Shown here piece after piece: positions 1 through 10,863 of a stretch of DNA of 64,000 nt (position 1 is the first letter of the stretch; every line of letters starts with the position of its first letter). Both the position numbers and the translations under genes were made by a program. Source of the DNA: Brassica napus (Eukaryota > Streptophyta > Magnoliopsida > Brassicales > Brassicaceae). The notes under the pieces are model-generated. The model saw only the letters and a list, made by a program, of their open reading frames with translations. It was not told the origin of the DNA and did not search any database. The stretch covers positions 27,960,423 to 28,024,422 of the forward strand of contig NC_063436.1 in NCBI RefSeq assembly GCF_020379485.1, read 5' to 3'.

Positions 1-442
1 TTGGTTGATTCAGTACTTGTACTCACTTTTTACAGTTTAGTTAATATAGTTATTGTGGTTAAAAAAAAAAAATTATTATTATTGTGTTTTATTTTTGCGG
101 GGAAAAGAAGATACAAGTAAATATATTCACGGAATAAAAGTGAATAAAATTTTCTTTTTTAGGTAATATTTATTATGTATAAAAATTGATATTTAAGGCG
201 AAAAAGAAGGACTAAAGTTAGGGAAGTAAAAAGAAAAGAAAAAGGAGACAAATCCCACCCGTCGTGTCTTGTTCTTGTTCATCCTCTGTTTCCTCTTTTC
301 CTAATTTTCATTCACTGTTTTTTGCCTTACTTATTAAAGTCTCAAACTTTGCTTCAAATTCAACCCATCTCTCACCTTAACAATCAAATCTTCAATCTCT
401 CTCTGTCCAATTCTCTCCCTTCTTGGTTTGGAGATTTTTCAA
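1..442 (+). promoter_or_regulatory. upstream region and 5' leader of IAA11
   Basis: AT-rich upstream DNA becomes a CT-rich, ATG-poor leader from about 250 to 442, typical of a plant 5' untranslated region. The CT-rich stretch near 370-420 abuts the start codon at 443. No convincing auxin-response element pair was identified. The window edge cuts the promoter at position 1. Confidence 0.5.
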
Positions 443-1517
443 ATGGAAGGCGGTTCGGCTAGTGGGTCGGCTTCGACCTTGTCAAACAACGAAAACGTCC
501 TCGTCTCTTGCGAGGATTCTTCTTCTCCGGCTGAGAACGAGCTCGAGCTTGGTCTCACGTTGAGCCTAGGTGGAGAACGTAGGGTTTCTTACGCTGATGA
601 TTCTTCTTCTTCTTCGTCCTTGAGTAGCAGAGCTAGCGTCACTGCTGGGATCAAGAGAACAGCTGATTCAATGGCCGCAACTAGTGGGTGAGATTCTCCT
701 CCTTTCCTTATATGATCATATCATATAACCCATATAAAAAAAATTGTTTCTTTTGCTTTTTATGGAATTTGATCAGACATAATGTTCCTTTGATCACTGT
801 TGTCTGAAAAAAACACGACCTTTATTTGATCACAGTGTTATATCAAATCCTTTTGTCTTTACTCTGTGTTGAGCTTTTGAAAACTTTATAAATTTGCAGG
901 CAAGTTGTGGGGTGGCCACCGATAAGGAGTTATAGAATGAACAGTATGGTTAACCAAGCCAAGACATTGGCCATGGAAGATCCGATCAAAAACAGAACTG
1001 ATGCAACGAAGATGAGAATGTTTGTGAAGGTGACTATGGATGGTATTCCCATTGGAAGGAAAGTCGATCTGAATGCTCATAGTTGCTATGAATCGTTGTC
1101 CAACGCTCTTGAAGAAATGTTTCTGAAACCCAAAACAGATGGTCACCTGGAAGCAGGGCTGAAGATACTACCAGATGGGTCTTCTGGATTAGTACTAACG
1201 TATGAAGACAAGGAAGGAGATTGGATGCTTGTTGGTGATGTTCCCTGGGGGTATGTTGTTATATATATATATATATATATACTTTCTTATGTTGAGTCCA
1301 GTTTTAGCTTCACATTGTGAATCATGAACTGAGTTTTACTTGTGTCCAGGATGTTTATTGGTTCTGTCAAAAGGCTCCGGATTATGAAAACATCAGAAGC
1401 TACTGGTACAGGTACATTCACTAGATTTTATGAAATCTCTATTTCTGTATTAAAGATCTTTTCTTTTATGTTGTTTGTGACCGTGTTTGTTTGTTTACAG
1501 CTCAAATGATCTTATGA
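443..1517 (+). CDS. IAA11: Aux/IAA transcriptional repressor, IAA11-like
   Basis: Four exons (443-687, 900-1250, 1350-1411, 1501-1517) encode about 224 residues. Aux/IAA proteins repress auxin-response genes by binding ARF factors and are degraded when auxin docks them to TIR1/AFB. Domain I is an LxLxL EAR motif (ELELGLTLSL) in exon 1. Domain II is the degron around GWPPIRSY at the start of exon 2. The PB1 domain (III/IV) runs from MFVKVTMDG to GDVPWGMF and continues in exon 3. The tail ends QMIL, as I recall for Arabidopsis IAA11. The linker between domains II and III looks shorter than in the Arabidopsis protein. ATG 443 is chosen because the frame upstream has only a TTG and the remembered homologue starts MEGGS. 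Confidence 0.93.
1261..1280. repeat. (TA)n microsatellite in IAA11 intron 2
   Basis: An uninterrupted AT dinucleotide run lies ten bases after the intron-2 donor of IAA11. Likely polymorphic; no other function suggested. Confidence 0.85.
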
Positions 1518-1963
1518 AGCATATAATACACACTACAAGAATCCTTCAACGTTTGAAACAATATAATAAAACATATCACAAGATCAAAGAGAAGACAAAG
1601 AATCTTCTTCATTCTTCTTCTTGCCTTTACAGTTTTTGGCTCTGCCATTTTTTAGTTAGTTATATTTTCTGTTTGTAAATCACACACTTGACAAAGATAT
1701 AACAAAAGTTACAAAACTCACTAAGCGTTTCAAAGCAATGCACAAGTTTATAAGATCTGTGTAAAGAGAAAAGTTATTCAACATTGAAGAAAAGAATCAA
1801 ATCAAAAGGACCAAAGATCTCTCTCTCTCTCTTCTACATACATAACATGAATTGAACCAATCATCACCTCTAAAGAAGACCATTGACAGGTGAAAATGCT
1901 AAGTGTTTCTCGGCCAAGCTGCTACGGCTAGTGTTTTCGTCAGTACAAAAACTCTTTGCAAAA
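1518..1963 (+). other. IAA11 3' flank
   Basis: Begins with the probable 3' untranslated region of IAA11. A CT run lies at 1820-1834. No other gene is seen before the LINE insertion. Confidence 0.5.
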
Positions 1964-1973
1964 TGGTGTTTTG

Positions 1974-1980
<7 letters not shown>
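1964..1980. repeat. LINE target-site duplication, left copy
   Basis: The 17-base sequence TGGTGTTTTGGAGTTTT recurs exactly at 5341-5357 on the other side of the LINE. Because it runs into the poly-T tract, the true duplication may be up to 19 bases. Confidence 0.92.
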
Positions 1981-2018
<38 letters not shown>

Positions 2019-5000
2019 ACGTCAAAAGGCTATTCTATTACTCAAACTTGAGGTGGCCTGGGTAACCAGACCGGAATAGAACAACCAACAAAGTGTAACT
2101 CTCTACGGAAAGATCTAGCAGTCTTAGCTAAAAAATCTGCAGTCTGATTATGCGCTCGTGGAACGTAAGTGATGTCGAAGTCCGGGAAGCAGATTTGTAG
2201 CGTCTCTATTCTCTCCAATTCCGTCGCAAAGCTTGGCCACGCCTGGGGATCCTTAACCATAGCAATCAGTTCCTTACAGTCTGTCCCAAAGCTCTGGCAG
2301 GTCGAGTGCTGCAGCATATTCTCCATCGCCCACCGCAGTGCTTCTACCTCCGAATGCAAGGCCGATTCCCGTCGAGTGATGTTTTTTGTCCCCATAAGCT
2401 GAATATTCCCAAAGTTATCTATCCATGTCCATCCACATCCACTGAAGTTAGCTGAGAGAGTCCAAGATCCATCTAATAGACAAATATTTCCCAAACATAC
2501 GGCTTGGGGTTCTTCATTCATGGTGTCCTGTGTCGCAACTTGTACCACTTCATTAGCCTCAAACCATGCCTGGCATTCACTCTCAGCATGTCTTACCAGT
2601 TCCAGAGGATCTCTATCTATTCCTCTGAAGAGTTTTTCATTCCTAGCCTTCCAAATGAACCATATTATCCAGGGATAAGGATCCCTATCTTGCTCTGGCT
2701 CCATGATACTATTTTTCCTCCAGAACAGATAATCCATGTTTGTGTAGACGCTCGATACCGGAAAAATATTTGGGCACGTCGGAGTTGAAGATAAAGACCA
2801 TACTTGACGGGCTGGTGGGCATTCGAAGATTGCATGTGTGACAGTCTCCTCTGCTTCTCCACATCTTGGGCAATAGTTGTCGCACCTCATATTACGTCTA
2901 ACTAAATTCCTCGTTACTGCCACATGACCAGTCAACAACTGCCATATAAGATGACATATCTTCGTAGGGGCCTTCAATTTCCACGCAAAGCCCTGCAGCT
3001 TCGTAATACTTGGCTCCAAAATTTCCTTTTCCTCAGATAACTTCAATAAATTCTGCGCCACCCAATATCCAGATTTAACCGTGTATTGGCCACTCCTTGT
3101 AAAGTTCCAGCAGAAAGTATCTCGACGATGAGTTGAGCTTATGGCCAAACTCCTTATAAGTGGTAAATCCTCTGGATGAACATAGTTCTCCAACAGTCCC
3201 ACATTCCAATCCTTCAATCCCTGGTCAATAAGATCGCTTACTCTCATGTTGGGGTTCATCACAGGGGCTATGGGGGCCGCTGGCCTGGCGGGATTCGATG
3301 GAATCCATGGATCCTCCCATACTTTAACCTCATAGCCTGAGTGTATCTTCTGTCTAATCCCAAGTAGCAGTAATTTCCTTGCAGCAGAGATGCTAGTCCA
3401 CACATAGGATGGGCTACTAGTAGGGTTTACTCTCAATGGAGAGCTCAATCTATAGTACCTTCCCCGTAAGACTCGGGCCACCAGAGAATCAGGAAACTGT
3501 ACTAATCTCCATAGTTGTTTAGCTAGAAGCGCTAGATTAAACTCATGAATCAATCTGAAGCCAATTCCACCCTCTTCTCTGGATAGGCAAACTTTCTCCC
3601 ATTTCGCCCAGTGTATACCTCTCTTTGGTGGATTCGAGCTCCACCAGAACTGAGCAATAGCACTTGCCAAGCTTTCACATGTCTCCAATGGAAGCAGGAA
3701 AGTTGACATGACGTATGTCGGAAGAGCGAGCAGAATTGATTTAATCAGTACTTCCTTTCCACCTTTTGAGAGCCATCTACCCGTCCATCCATTCACTCTA
3801 TGCATCAGCTTATCTTTCAGGAATGCAAAAAGCTTGCATTTAGAGCCACTTATATCCTCGGGGATGCCTAAGTACGTTCCCATTCCTCCTTCGTTCTGTA
3901 TCCCAAGGGCATCTTTAATCTCTTGTCTCATATTTGCATTAATCCGCTTACCAAAGAGTAAGGAGGACTTGTCAAAGTTGATGCATTGACCAGATGCTTT
4001 ACCATATCTCCTGACTACTTTCATTACTTCTTCACATTCACGGGGCTCCGCCTTACAGAAGAAAAGGCTATCATCAGCAAAGAGAAGGTGAGATACCGAC
4101 GGACACGTGCGTGTAACACGCATCCCTGTTATCTTCCCTTGTATCTCTGCATGATTAAGAAGGCTAGCGAGCGCTTCCGTGCATAGAATAAAAATGAAAG
4201 GAGACAGAGGATCTCCTTGTCTTAGTCCTCTACCTGGAATAATATTCCCTCTTGGCTCTCCATTCATGAGAACCTTATATTTCACCGATGTAATGCATCG
4301 CATGACCCAGCCTATCCAAGTTTCTGAGAATCCCATTTTACGCAGGACAGCTTCAATAAACGACCACTCCATCCTATCATATGCTTTGCTCATATCAGTC
4401 TTGATGGCCATCCTTTTATTCCATCCACTTGGTTTCGTTCTCAATGCATGGAACATTTCCTGGGCGATCATAACATTATCCGAAATCTGTCTCCCAGCAA
4501 CAAAGGCTGACTGGGTTTCCGATATCAGACCTGGTAGCACTTTTTTCAACCTCTGGCATAAGACTTTAGAGATTATCTTGTAGCTAACGTTGCACAGACT
4601 GATGGGTCTGAATTGAGACATCGCAGTAGGCTTTGTTATCTTCGGGATGAGACAGATATTTGTGTCATTCAGTCCGTGCGCTATCGTCCCCTCAAAAAGA
4701 AATTTATTAACCATAAGGGTTAAATCCTCCTTTACTATATCCCAAAATTTCTGGTAGAAAAGTGCAGTCATCCCATCGGGTCCTGGAGCTTTCTCTGGGT
4801 GCATGGCAAAGAGCGCTAATTTGACCTCCCATTCAGAGACCGGAGCAGTAAGGTCGTCATTCATAGCACCAGTTATTGTTGTTGGCACCTGAGCTAGCGC
4901 CTCCTCGATTTCCTCCGGGTTCGATGATTCAAAAATCTGCCTGAAGTAACTAGTAGCAATGACTACAAGTCCTTCATCATCCTCGATAGTGTTCCCATTC

Positions 5001-5340
5001 TCGTCCAGGAGCTGTGTAATCTTATTCATTGCTCTTCTTTGCTTCGTCAATGCATGAAAAAACTTTGTGTTTCTATCCCCTTCTCTCAGCCAAAACACCC
5101 GACTCTTCTGCTTCCAGAACATCTCTTCCGCTTTAAGAGCATGTGAGAGATCCTTCAGAGCTGCTGCAATTTCCTCAGTTGTGGCATTATCATCTGCATA
5201 TAAGCCTTCCACCTTTTCTTTAAGCTCTTCCACTAATTTTGCCGAATTGACATTATTTAGCTTCCGCCATTCACTCAATGCTCTCCTGCAGCTGGAAATA
5301 TGTTCCATAATACTCGCGTCAGGAGGAAGATCTGGTGATC
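1977..5340 (-). mobile_element. 5'-truncated LINE (non-LTR retrotransposon)
   Basis: The element lies on the minus strand. Its 3' end is a poly(A) tail, seen as about 41 T from 1977 to 2017, followed by a very short 3' untranslated segment. One long frame holds reverse transcriptase, a zinc-binding region and RNase H. The reading frame is open right up to the 5' junction at 5340, so ORF1 and the endonuclease half of ORF2 are missing: the usual 5' truncation of target-primed reverse transcription. Exact 17-base target-site duplications flank it. The intact frame and perfect duplication suggest a young insertion, just downstream of IAA11. Confidence 0.95.
2042..5308 (-). CDS. LINE ORF2 fragment: reverse transcriptase, zinc-binding and RNase H domains
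   Basis: 1088 residues from the first ATG, though the frame is open for about ten more codons to the truncated 5' end, so this ATG is probably not a native start. Reverse transcriptase motifs include APGPDG, the RQGDPLSP box and the catalytic FADD near residue 411. A zf-RVT-like region has the pattern CPRCGEAEE followed by a His/Cys pair (ECPPA). The C-terminus is a plant-type RNase H with LLDGSW, a TDCKEL aspartate and NQTADFLAK. The apurinic endonuclease domain normally found upstream is absent. No internal stop is present. Without the endonuclease it should not mobilise itself. Confidence 0.93.
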   Translation of the reverse strand: MEHISSCRRALSEWRKLNNVNSAKLVEELKEKVEGLYADDNATTEEIAAALKDLSHALKAEEMFWKQKSRVFWLREGDRNTKFFHALTKQRRAMNKITQLLDENGNTIEDDEGLVVIATSYFRQIFESSNPEEIEEALAQVPTTITGAMNDDLTAPVSEWEVKLALFAMHPEKAPGPDGMTALFYQKFWDIVKEDLTLMVNKFLFEGTIAHGLNDTNICLIPKITKPTAMSQFRPISLCNVSYKIISKVLCQRLKKVLPGLISETQSAFVAGRQISDNVMIAQEMFHALRTKPSGWNKRMAIKTDMSKAYDRMEWSFIEAVLRKMGFSETWIGWVMRCITSVKYKVLMNGEPRGNIIPGRGLRQGDPLSPFIFILCTEALASLLNHAEIQGKITGMRVTRTCPSVSHLLFADDSLFFCKAEPRECEEVMKVVRRYGKASGQCINFDKSSLLFGKRINANMRQEIKDALGIQNEGGMGTYLGIPEDISGSKCKLFAFLKDKLMHRVNGWTGRWLSKGGKEVLIKSILLALPTYVMSTFLLPLETCESLASAIAQFWWSSNPPKRGIHWAKWEKVCLSREEGGIGFRLIHEFNLALLAKQLWRLVQFPDSLVARVLRGRYYRLSSPLRVNPTSSPSYVWTSISAARKLLLLGIRQKIHSGYEVKVWEDPWIPSNPARPAAPIAPVMNPNMRVSDLIDQGLKDWNVGLLENYVHPEDLPLIRSLAISSTHRRDTFCWNFTRSGQYTVKSGYWVAQNLLKLSEEKEILEPSITKLQGFAWKLKAPTKICHLIWQLLTGHVAVTRNLVRRNMRCDNYCPRCGEAEETVTHAIFECPPARQVWSLSSTPTCPNIFPVSSVYTNMDYLFWRKNSIMEPEQDRDPYPWIIWFIWKARNEKLFRGIDRDPLELVRHAESECQAWFEANEVVQVATQDTMNEEPQAVCLGNICLLDGSWTLSANFSGCGWTWIDNFGNIQLMGTKNITRRESALHSEVEALRWAMENMLQHSTCQSFGTDCKELIAMVKDPQAWPSFATELERIETLQICFPDFDITYVPRAHNQTADFLAKTARSFRRELHFVGCSIPVWLPRPPQV

Positions 5341-5357
5341 TGGTGTTTTGGAGTTTT
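5341..5357. repeat. LINE target-site duplication, right copy
   Basis: Exact match to 1964-1980; defines the 5' junction of the LINE at 5340. Confidence 0.92.
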
Positions 5358-5399
5358 TTAATGCCAAGTTAAACATTTTTAATTTCAATAGACAATGGC

Positions 5400-5790
5400 A
5401 GACTTAGAATTTCTAAGTCTAGTGTTATTGGTTTATAGATTCTCATATTCTCATTAAAATCTATTGTTATTGGTTTGATGATTCTATAATTCTATACAAA
5501 ATCATTTGTTATTCAAAAAGTTTAGATTTTAATGATTCTACAAATCTATTAAAGTAAGTGTTATTGGGAGTTGAATTCTTATCATTTTAACTCACAAATT
5601 AAGATTTTGAGAATACTACATGTTTACCTTGAATTCTTAGAATCATTACATTACTTTATTTTCATAGATTTTCACAATATACAAAATTCTCTACATCTCT
5701 TTCCAAATTTAACAAATCTCTCAACTTTTAAAATCATCAAACTCTATAGAAATCTAAGTCCCACTAACACCCCCTTAATAACTAAATATT
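5400..5790. repeat. AT-rich dispersed repeat with TGTTATTGG motifs
   Basis: GTGTTATTGG or GTTATTGG occurs several times (about 5421, 5462, 5560), spaced by stretches resembling AGATTCT and AAATCT. The right edge near 5757-5777 reads AAGTCCCACTAACACCCCC, which could be a decayed terminal repeat. Similar sequence recurs near 13070-13270 and 34060-34200. I could not fix both ends or a target-site duplication. Confidence 0.4.
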
Positions 5791-6180
5791 AACAAATGTG
5801 CTAACGGTTTTCTCACATGGTCATGGGATTCGTTATTGCATCACAGGTTTTTCTGTGATCTGGACGCATGTGCCGCTGCCATTTGTGTTCCATCCATGGG
5901 ATCACTCTGATAGTCTGATTCAAAACTTCCCAAATAGCAAGAGTCTCTCTCACAAAAACTCTAAATGGGCTTACTATGTGACGAAGTAGATAAATGTTGG
6001 GCCTTAAGTTAAAAGCCCATATACGAGACGATGACGGTATCCAATGAGGGAACGGCTTTGGTCGTGACACGTCAAGATTCTCCCGACACCACACCAAGAA
6101 GGAGAGACAGAGCTTCGCTTCATCTCCTTCCTCTACTCTTCTGTCGCTAGTTTCCTCGCGCAGATCGATAAGCACGAGAA
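5791..6180 (+). promoter_or_regulatory. PSB28 promoter and leader
   Basis: Non-repetitive DNA immediately upstream of PSB28. Short frames on both strands carry no recognisable domain. Confidence 0.35.
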
Positions 6181-6933
6181 ATGGCTTGTGTTCGTTCGAT
6201 AGCGTCTTTAACTTCTGTCACTCATTCTCCTCGACATGTTTCACGCACCTCAGGTACTGCTTCGTCACTTCCTTCTTCTTTAGAGGATGATGACATTAGC
6301 AATTGAGAAACAAGGGTTTATGTAGTAGCTTCTTGTAATAAGATCATACTTAACAACAGTTTAAGTTTGTTCTATATAATTGGTGATTACTAGTAATTAA
6401 CTCAAGAGTGTGTGATTAAGAACCAGAGGTTTGATCCGTTTCTTTTTGCAGGCATTGTCATGTCTTCATGCTCTGTTCATGCCATCACTCCCTCCTCCTT
6501 CACTGGCTCTCCCATTTCCCTCCCGAGACTCCATACACCATCTCCAACAACTCTAAGACCGAGGAGTCTCGTCCCTATCACGATGATGGTCAAGCCGTCG
6601 CTCCAGTTCATACAAGGTACCGATGAGCTGACGATCCCTGACGTCAAGCTAACTCGGTCAAGGGACGGATCTAACGGAATGGCACTCTTCTCTTTCGACC
6701 AGCCTTCCGTTTTTGACTCGAGCGGTGAGGTTGGTGAGATAACCGGTTTGTACATGATTGATGAGGAAGGTGTGATTCAATCGACGGATGTGAACGCTAG
6801 ATTTGTGAACGGGAAACCGGAAGGGATTGTGGCGAAGCACGTGATGAGGACGCCGAAGGAATGGGACAGGTTCATGAGGTTTATGGAGCGGTACTCTGAC
6901 CAGAACGGCTTACAGTTCGTTAAGAAGCAATGA
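6181..6933 (+). CDS. PSB28: Photosystem II assembly protein PSB28, chloroplastic
   Basis: Two exons (6181-6253 and 6452-6933) encode about 184 residues. Psb28 binds photosystem II assembly intermediates and assists CP47/reaction-centre maturation in the thylakoid. The N-terminal 65-70 residues are rich in Ser, Thr and Arg and lack acidic residues, like a chloroplast transit peptide. The mature part starts near KPSLQFIQG and holds the family core with GEITGLYMIDEEG, the conserved FVNGKPEG and the end FMERYSDQNGLQF. The exon-1 ATG is preferred because splicing joins it in frame to a transit-like sequence. A downstream ATG in exon 2 would still leave part of the transit peptide. Confidence 0.95.
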
Positions 6934-8000
6934 GGTTGGGGACTTTTCTATGAGCAAAATGTGTATGTTACATTTTTTATTATATTTTTAACTCTTTTGG
7001 TTTTATAATCTTTCTCTCCTAGTTTTGATCTTTACTTGAGTTTCAGTTCTCAAATTTACTTTCATTAGAATGGTTTATACCTCGTGCTACTCAGTTATTC
7101 TAAGTGGTTTCTTCCAATACATTCACATGGACTCAAAGACCAAGTGGAACATAATAACTTTGCCCCTCGCATATAATCGTTACCCTCCTCCGGTAGCCTA
7201 CAAGTAAAGTAGTAAACTCAACAGTACCGGTTATGTCTCAACCATGCTAGCATCTCAGTCATGCTAGCATCTTACAGCAAAGTGTACACTAAGTTTTAGG
7301 CATACTAGTACACTATTGTCTGAGACTCCTAATCATCCAGCAAAGCAGCAGCAGCAACAACAATCAGGAAGAAGCGCCGATAAAGTATTGTTCAAGATTA
7401 AAGACTGGCTCATGGACAATAGTACCAACCCATCCGGTTTGTCCGTTGTCCGGTCAAGTCAATTCTGCGACGTTCAATTTTGAAACCTTTGAATGGGTGA
7501 AACATTAAATTTCCTGACTTAATAAGTCTGTACAGTATTGGTTAGGATGTTAAGTCTCCAGGAATACTTTGATATCAGTCTCTACTTTTTCACTAATTTT
7601 GGTACCAATCTCTTTTTTTTTTCTCTTTATATTCATACCCGTTTTTTAAGAAATACATATGGCTTAAATGGATCAAAAAAGGGAATTTTACAATTCATAT
7701 TTTATTTATAGTAAATAATATTTTCCATGCAGGAAAATAAACTATTTGAAAAATAAAACTGGTCAAGATATTTAGAAATAGAAAACTACACATACAGTCC
7801 ACAGAAAAAGGACTGTCGTTAATTGGACGGTAGTCCATGATTATGGCTAGAGCACTTGTCGGAAAGAAAAGTCAAAAGTAACAGTAATGGTGGAAAAAGC
7901 CGTTGCATGAATGAATCTTTTAATTATTTTTTTAAAAAGAAAGATAGAATCTGAAAGGTTCACTTTCCTCCTTAACAGAATCTCGTGAATCTCTCTACCT
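6934..8000. other. intergenic region PSB28 to AMT1;4
   Basis: The first few hundred bases are the PSB28 3' flank and the last few hundred the AMT1;4 promoter. A less AT-rich segment at about 7330-7495 starts with CAG repeats and can be read as a short open stretch, but has no start, no end and no domain. Pyrimidine-rich tracts lie near 7610. Confidence 0.4.
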
Positions 8001-8008
8001 TCCCTTTC

Positions 8009-8015
8009 TATAAAA
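8009..8015 (+). promoter_or_regulatory. TATA box of AMT1;4
   Basis: TATAAAA at 8009-8015 is followed by a (CT)n run at about 8022-8042. Transcription starting 25-35 bases downstream would exclude the in-frame upstream ATG at 7985 and leave ATG 8081 as first start. Confidence 0.6.
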
Positions 8016-8080
8016 CACTCATCTCTCTCTCTCTCTCTCTCCCCCTCAAACAATCTTCATTTAGAAACTTTCAAATCAAA

Positions 8081-9610
8081 ATGGCGTCGTCGACAATCTC
8101 TTGCAACGCCTCCGATCTCATCCCTTTACTCTCCGGCGGAGCCAACGCCACCGCCACAGCCGCCGCCGCGGAATTCATCTGCTCCAGATTCGAAACCGTC
8201 TCCGGCAAATTCACCGACGCCGGTTACGCCATCGACAACACGTACCTCCTCTTCTCGGCTTACCTAGTCTTCTCGATGCAGCTCGGCTTCGCCATGCTCT
8301 GCGCCGGATCCGTCCGCGCTAAAAACACGATGAACATAATGCTCACGAACGTCATCGACGCCGCCGCCGGAGGTCTCTTCTACTACCTCTTCGGCTTCGC
8401 CTTCGCGTACGGAGCTCCATCGAACGGATTCATCGGAAAACATTTCTTCGGGATGAGCGATTTCCCCAAACCTACGTTCGATTATCCTTTCTTCCTTTAC
8501 CAGTGGACGTTCGCCATCGCCGCCGCGGGGATCACGAGCGGATCTATAGCAGAGAGGACGCAGTTCGTTGCGTATTTGATTTATTCGTCTTTCTTAACCG
8601 GTTTGGTTTACCCGATTGTGTCTCATTGGTTCTGGTCTAGCGACGGTTGGGCGTCTCCAGCTAGATCTGATAACCTTCTGTTTCAATCAGGTGTGATTGA
8701 TTTTGCCGGATCCGGCGTCGTTCATATGGTTGGAGGAATCGCCGGTTTATGGGGAGCGTTAATCGAAGGGCCAAGAATCGGCCGGTTTGAGCAACGGAGT
8801 AAACCGCTTACGTTGCGTGGTCACAGCGCGACTTTGGTTGTACTCGGTACGTTTTTACTATGGTTCGGTTGGTACGGGTTTAACCCCGGTTCGTTCGCGA
8901 TTATTTTCAAATCGTACGGGACCTCTCCCGGGAGCTCATTCTACGGACAGTGGAGCGCTGTCGGAAGAACCGCTGTTACAACGACGTTAGCTGGATGTAC
9001 TGCGGCGCTAACGACTCTGTTCGGGAAGAGATTGATTGATGGTTACTGGAACGTTACGGATGTATGTAACGGTTTGTTAGGCGGGTTTGCCGCGATAACC
9101 AGCGGCTGCTCGGTTGTTGAACCGTGGGCCGCGGTTATCTGCGGGTTTGTAGCGGCCTGGGTGCTGATGGGCTTCAACAAGTTAGCTGATAAGCTCCAAT
9201 TCGATGATCCTTTAGAAGCGGCTCAGCTTCACGGCGGTTGTGGCGCTTGGGGGATTATTTTCACCGGATTGTTCGCGGATAAAACGTATGTGTCGGAGAT
9301 CTACGGAGGCGATCCGAACAGACCGTTTGGGCTGTTTATGGGAGGAGGAGGGAGGTTGCTTGCGGCGCACGTAGTGCAGATTGTGGTGATCGTGGGTTGG
9401 GTTAGTGTGACGATGGGGACTTTGTTTTTTGTGTTGCATAAGATGGAACTGTTGAGGATACCGTCGGAGGATGAGGTCGCCGGGATGGATCCGACGAGTC
9501 ATGGTGGGTTGGCTTATATGTATACAGAAGAAGAGATTAAGAATGGTATTATGGTTAGAGGTGTGGGTGGTGAAGATGATCATGTCCAGGGACATGTAGG
9601 TGTTCTTTGA
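8081..9610 (+). CDS. AMT1;4: High-affinity ammonium transporter AMT1;4-like
   Basis: An intronless gene encoding 509 residues. AMT1 proteins move ammonium across the plasma membrane as trimers. The sequence shows the eleven-helix AMT pattern: an early ML-CAGS-R segment, the family signature around [13 protein letters not shown] with the first pore histidine, and the second in [10 protein letters not shown]. The cytosolic tail keeps GMDPTSHGG, whose threonine (about residue 472) corresponds to the regulatory phosphosite known in AMT1 proteins. The assignment to AMT1;4 rather than another AMT1 rests on position after PSB28 and remembered similarity. The codons are GC-rich compared with neighbours, which is usual for AMT1 genes. 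An in-frame ATG at 7985 would add 32 residues but lies upstream of the TATA box. Confidence 0.95.
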   Translation: MASSTISCNASDLIPLLSGGANATATAAAAEFICSRFETVSGKFTDAGYAIDNTYLLFSAYLVFSMQLGFAMLCAGSVRAKNTMNIMLTNVIDAAAGGLFYYLFGFAFAYGAPSNGFIGKHFFGMSDFPKPTFDYPFFLYQWTFAIAAAGITSGSIAERTQFVAYLIYSSFLTGLVYPIVSHWFWSSDGWASPARSDNLLFQSGVIDFAGSGVVHMVGGIAGLWGALIEGPRIGRFEQRSKPLTLRGHSATLVVLGTFLLWFGWYGFNPGSFAIIFKSYGTSPGSSFYGQWSAVGRTAVTTTLAGCTAALTTLFGKRLIDGYWNVTDVCNGLLGGFAAITSGCSVVEPWAAVICGFVAAWVLMGFNKLADKLQFDDPLEAAQLHGGCGAWGIIFTGLFADKTYVSEIYGGDPNRPFGLFMGGGGRLLAAHVVQIVVIVGWVSVTMGTLFFVLHKMELLRIPSEDEVAGMDPTSHGGLAYMYTEEEIKNGIMVRGVGGEDDHVQGHVGVL

Positions 9611-10055
9611 TTTCTTTGTTATTTTAATAGTAGCTTTTGTGTTTTTTTTTCTTTTTTCTTTTGGTCTGTGTATATATTTTTGCATGGAAATAAATATATT
9701 AATTTGGCTCTTTATTATTTCTTCTGCTTTTTTTTATCATCTATGGAGAATGCCTTCAACCTTTTTCATTTTTTAAGATTTAAACAAATGCTTCAAACTT
9801 AGTATGTGGAGTAATCTGATCCCAACTAGCTAAAAGTTACACATCATAGAGTTTGAAGAATGGAAAAGAAAACTGATGCAGAGGACCATAAATTAATTCT
9901 CGAAATAGTTAACGTTGGCTTTAACATCGTAAAGGTTAATATCCATAGATATGGACTATCAAACTGTTTTACAAATATTATTAATTTTTTTACTAAATTG
10001 TTTTTCACCCCTCTAGAATTTTAGAACTGGCCTTGCCAGATGAGAGCAACGAGCT
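9611..10055. other. AMT1;4 3' flank and start of F-box tandem block
   Basis: Untranslated and AT-rich. From about 9842 the sequence matches 15543 onward, marking the left edge of the F-box tandem duplication. About 160 bases (roughly 9886-10045) have no counterpart in the second copy. Confidence 0.45.
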
Positions 10056-10863
10056 TAGGGCTGAGCAAATAAACAGAATCCGAAAATCCGAACCGAACCC
10101 GATCCGATAAAAATGAATCCAAAACGATCTGAACCCGACATAAATACCGAACAGATTTTCTTTTATGGTATTTTGGGTTATGGTTATTATCCGAACCGAA
10201 CCTAAATAGATATCCAATAGAACCCGAAATATTTAAAATCACAAAAAAACTTCTACCAAACATGATCTTAATTACTAATATGTATCCAAAACACTTTAAG
10301 ATTTTATTGAACTTCTAAAATAATTATCTATTATATGAATGTTGATGGTTGAAGGTGTCACTTGAAGCTTAAAGTTTTTAGATTTTTGGTTTTGTTTTTA
10401 TAGAATTGTTTCTCATTTTCCTGAGAATTTAGTTTTTGTTTTAATTTATTTGGTTTTCTTTCTATCAATAACTATGTTTACCTTAGTTTGATTTTGAATG
10501 ATCACATTTTATGTTATTTTTTTATTTTTGAATCGATTTTACTTATGTTTTGGCTATTAAAATAGGTACAAATCATGTATTTTAAATCCAAAGAACCGAT
10601 TTCATTTATGTTTTGGTTACATAGTATGAACTAATAGGGTATTTTAAACCGAAGAACCGATTGGGACCATAAACCCGAAAGTAGAATGGGTTATACCGGT
10701 TTTTTGAAAATTTACTAACCCCGACCCGAACCCGATAGAACCCGAACCGATTCCGAACCAAACTTTCATATAACCCGAATGAGACTGATTTTGATAAACC
10801 CAAAAAACTAAAACCGAATGGATAAAACCGAAACCCGATTGGGATCCCAAATGTCCATGCTTA
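10056..10863. mobile_element. old non-autonomous hAT-like element
   Basis: Begins TAGGGCTGAGCAAA and ends CCATGCTTA. Flanks AACGAGCT (10048-10055) and AACGAGAG (10864-10871) look like a decayed 8-base target-site duplication. The tandem paralogue near 15595 is an empty site reading AACGAGCG, which supports the boundaries. Both ends are full of CCGAA/CCGAACCCGA motifs. No transposase is present. Confidence 0.65.

Noticed and set aside
2169..5372. Plus-strand frames across the LINE
   Set aside because: Antisense shadows of the reverse transcriptase frame, without domains of their own.
7985..8080. In-frame upstream start adding 32 residues to AMT1;4
   Set aside because: It lies upstream of the TATA box, and the added residues are not known from AMT1 proteins.
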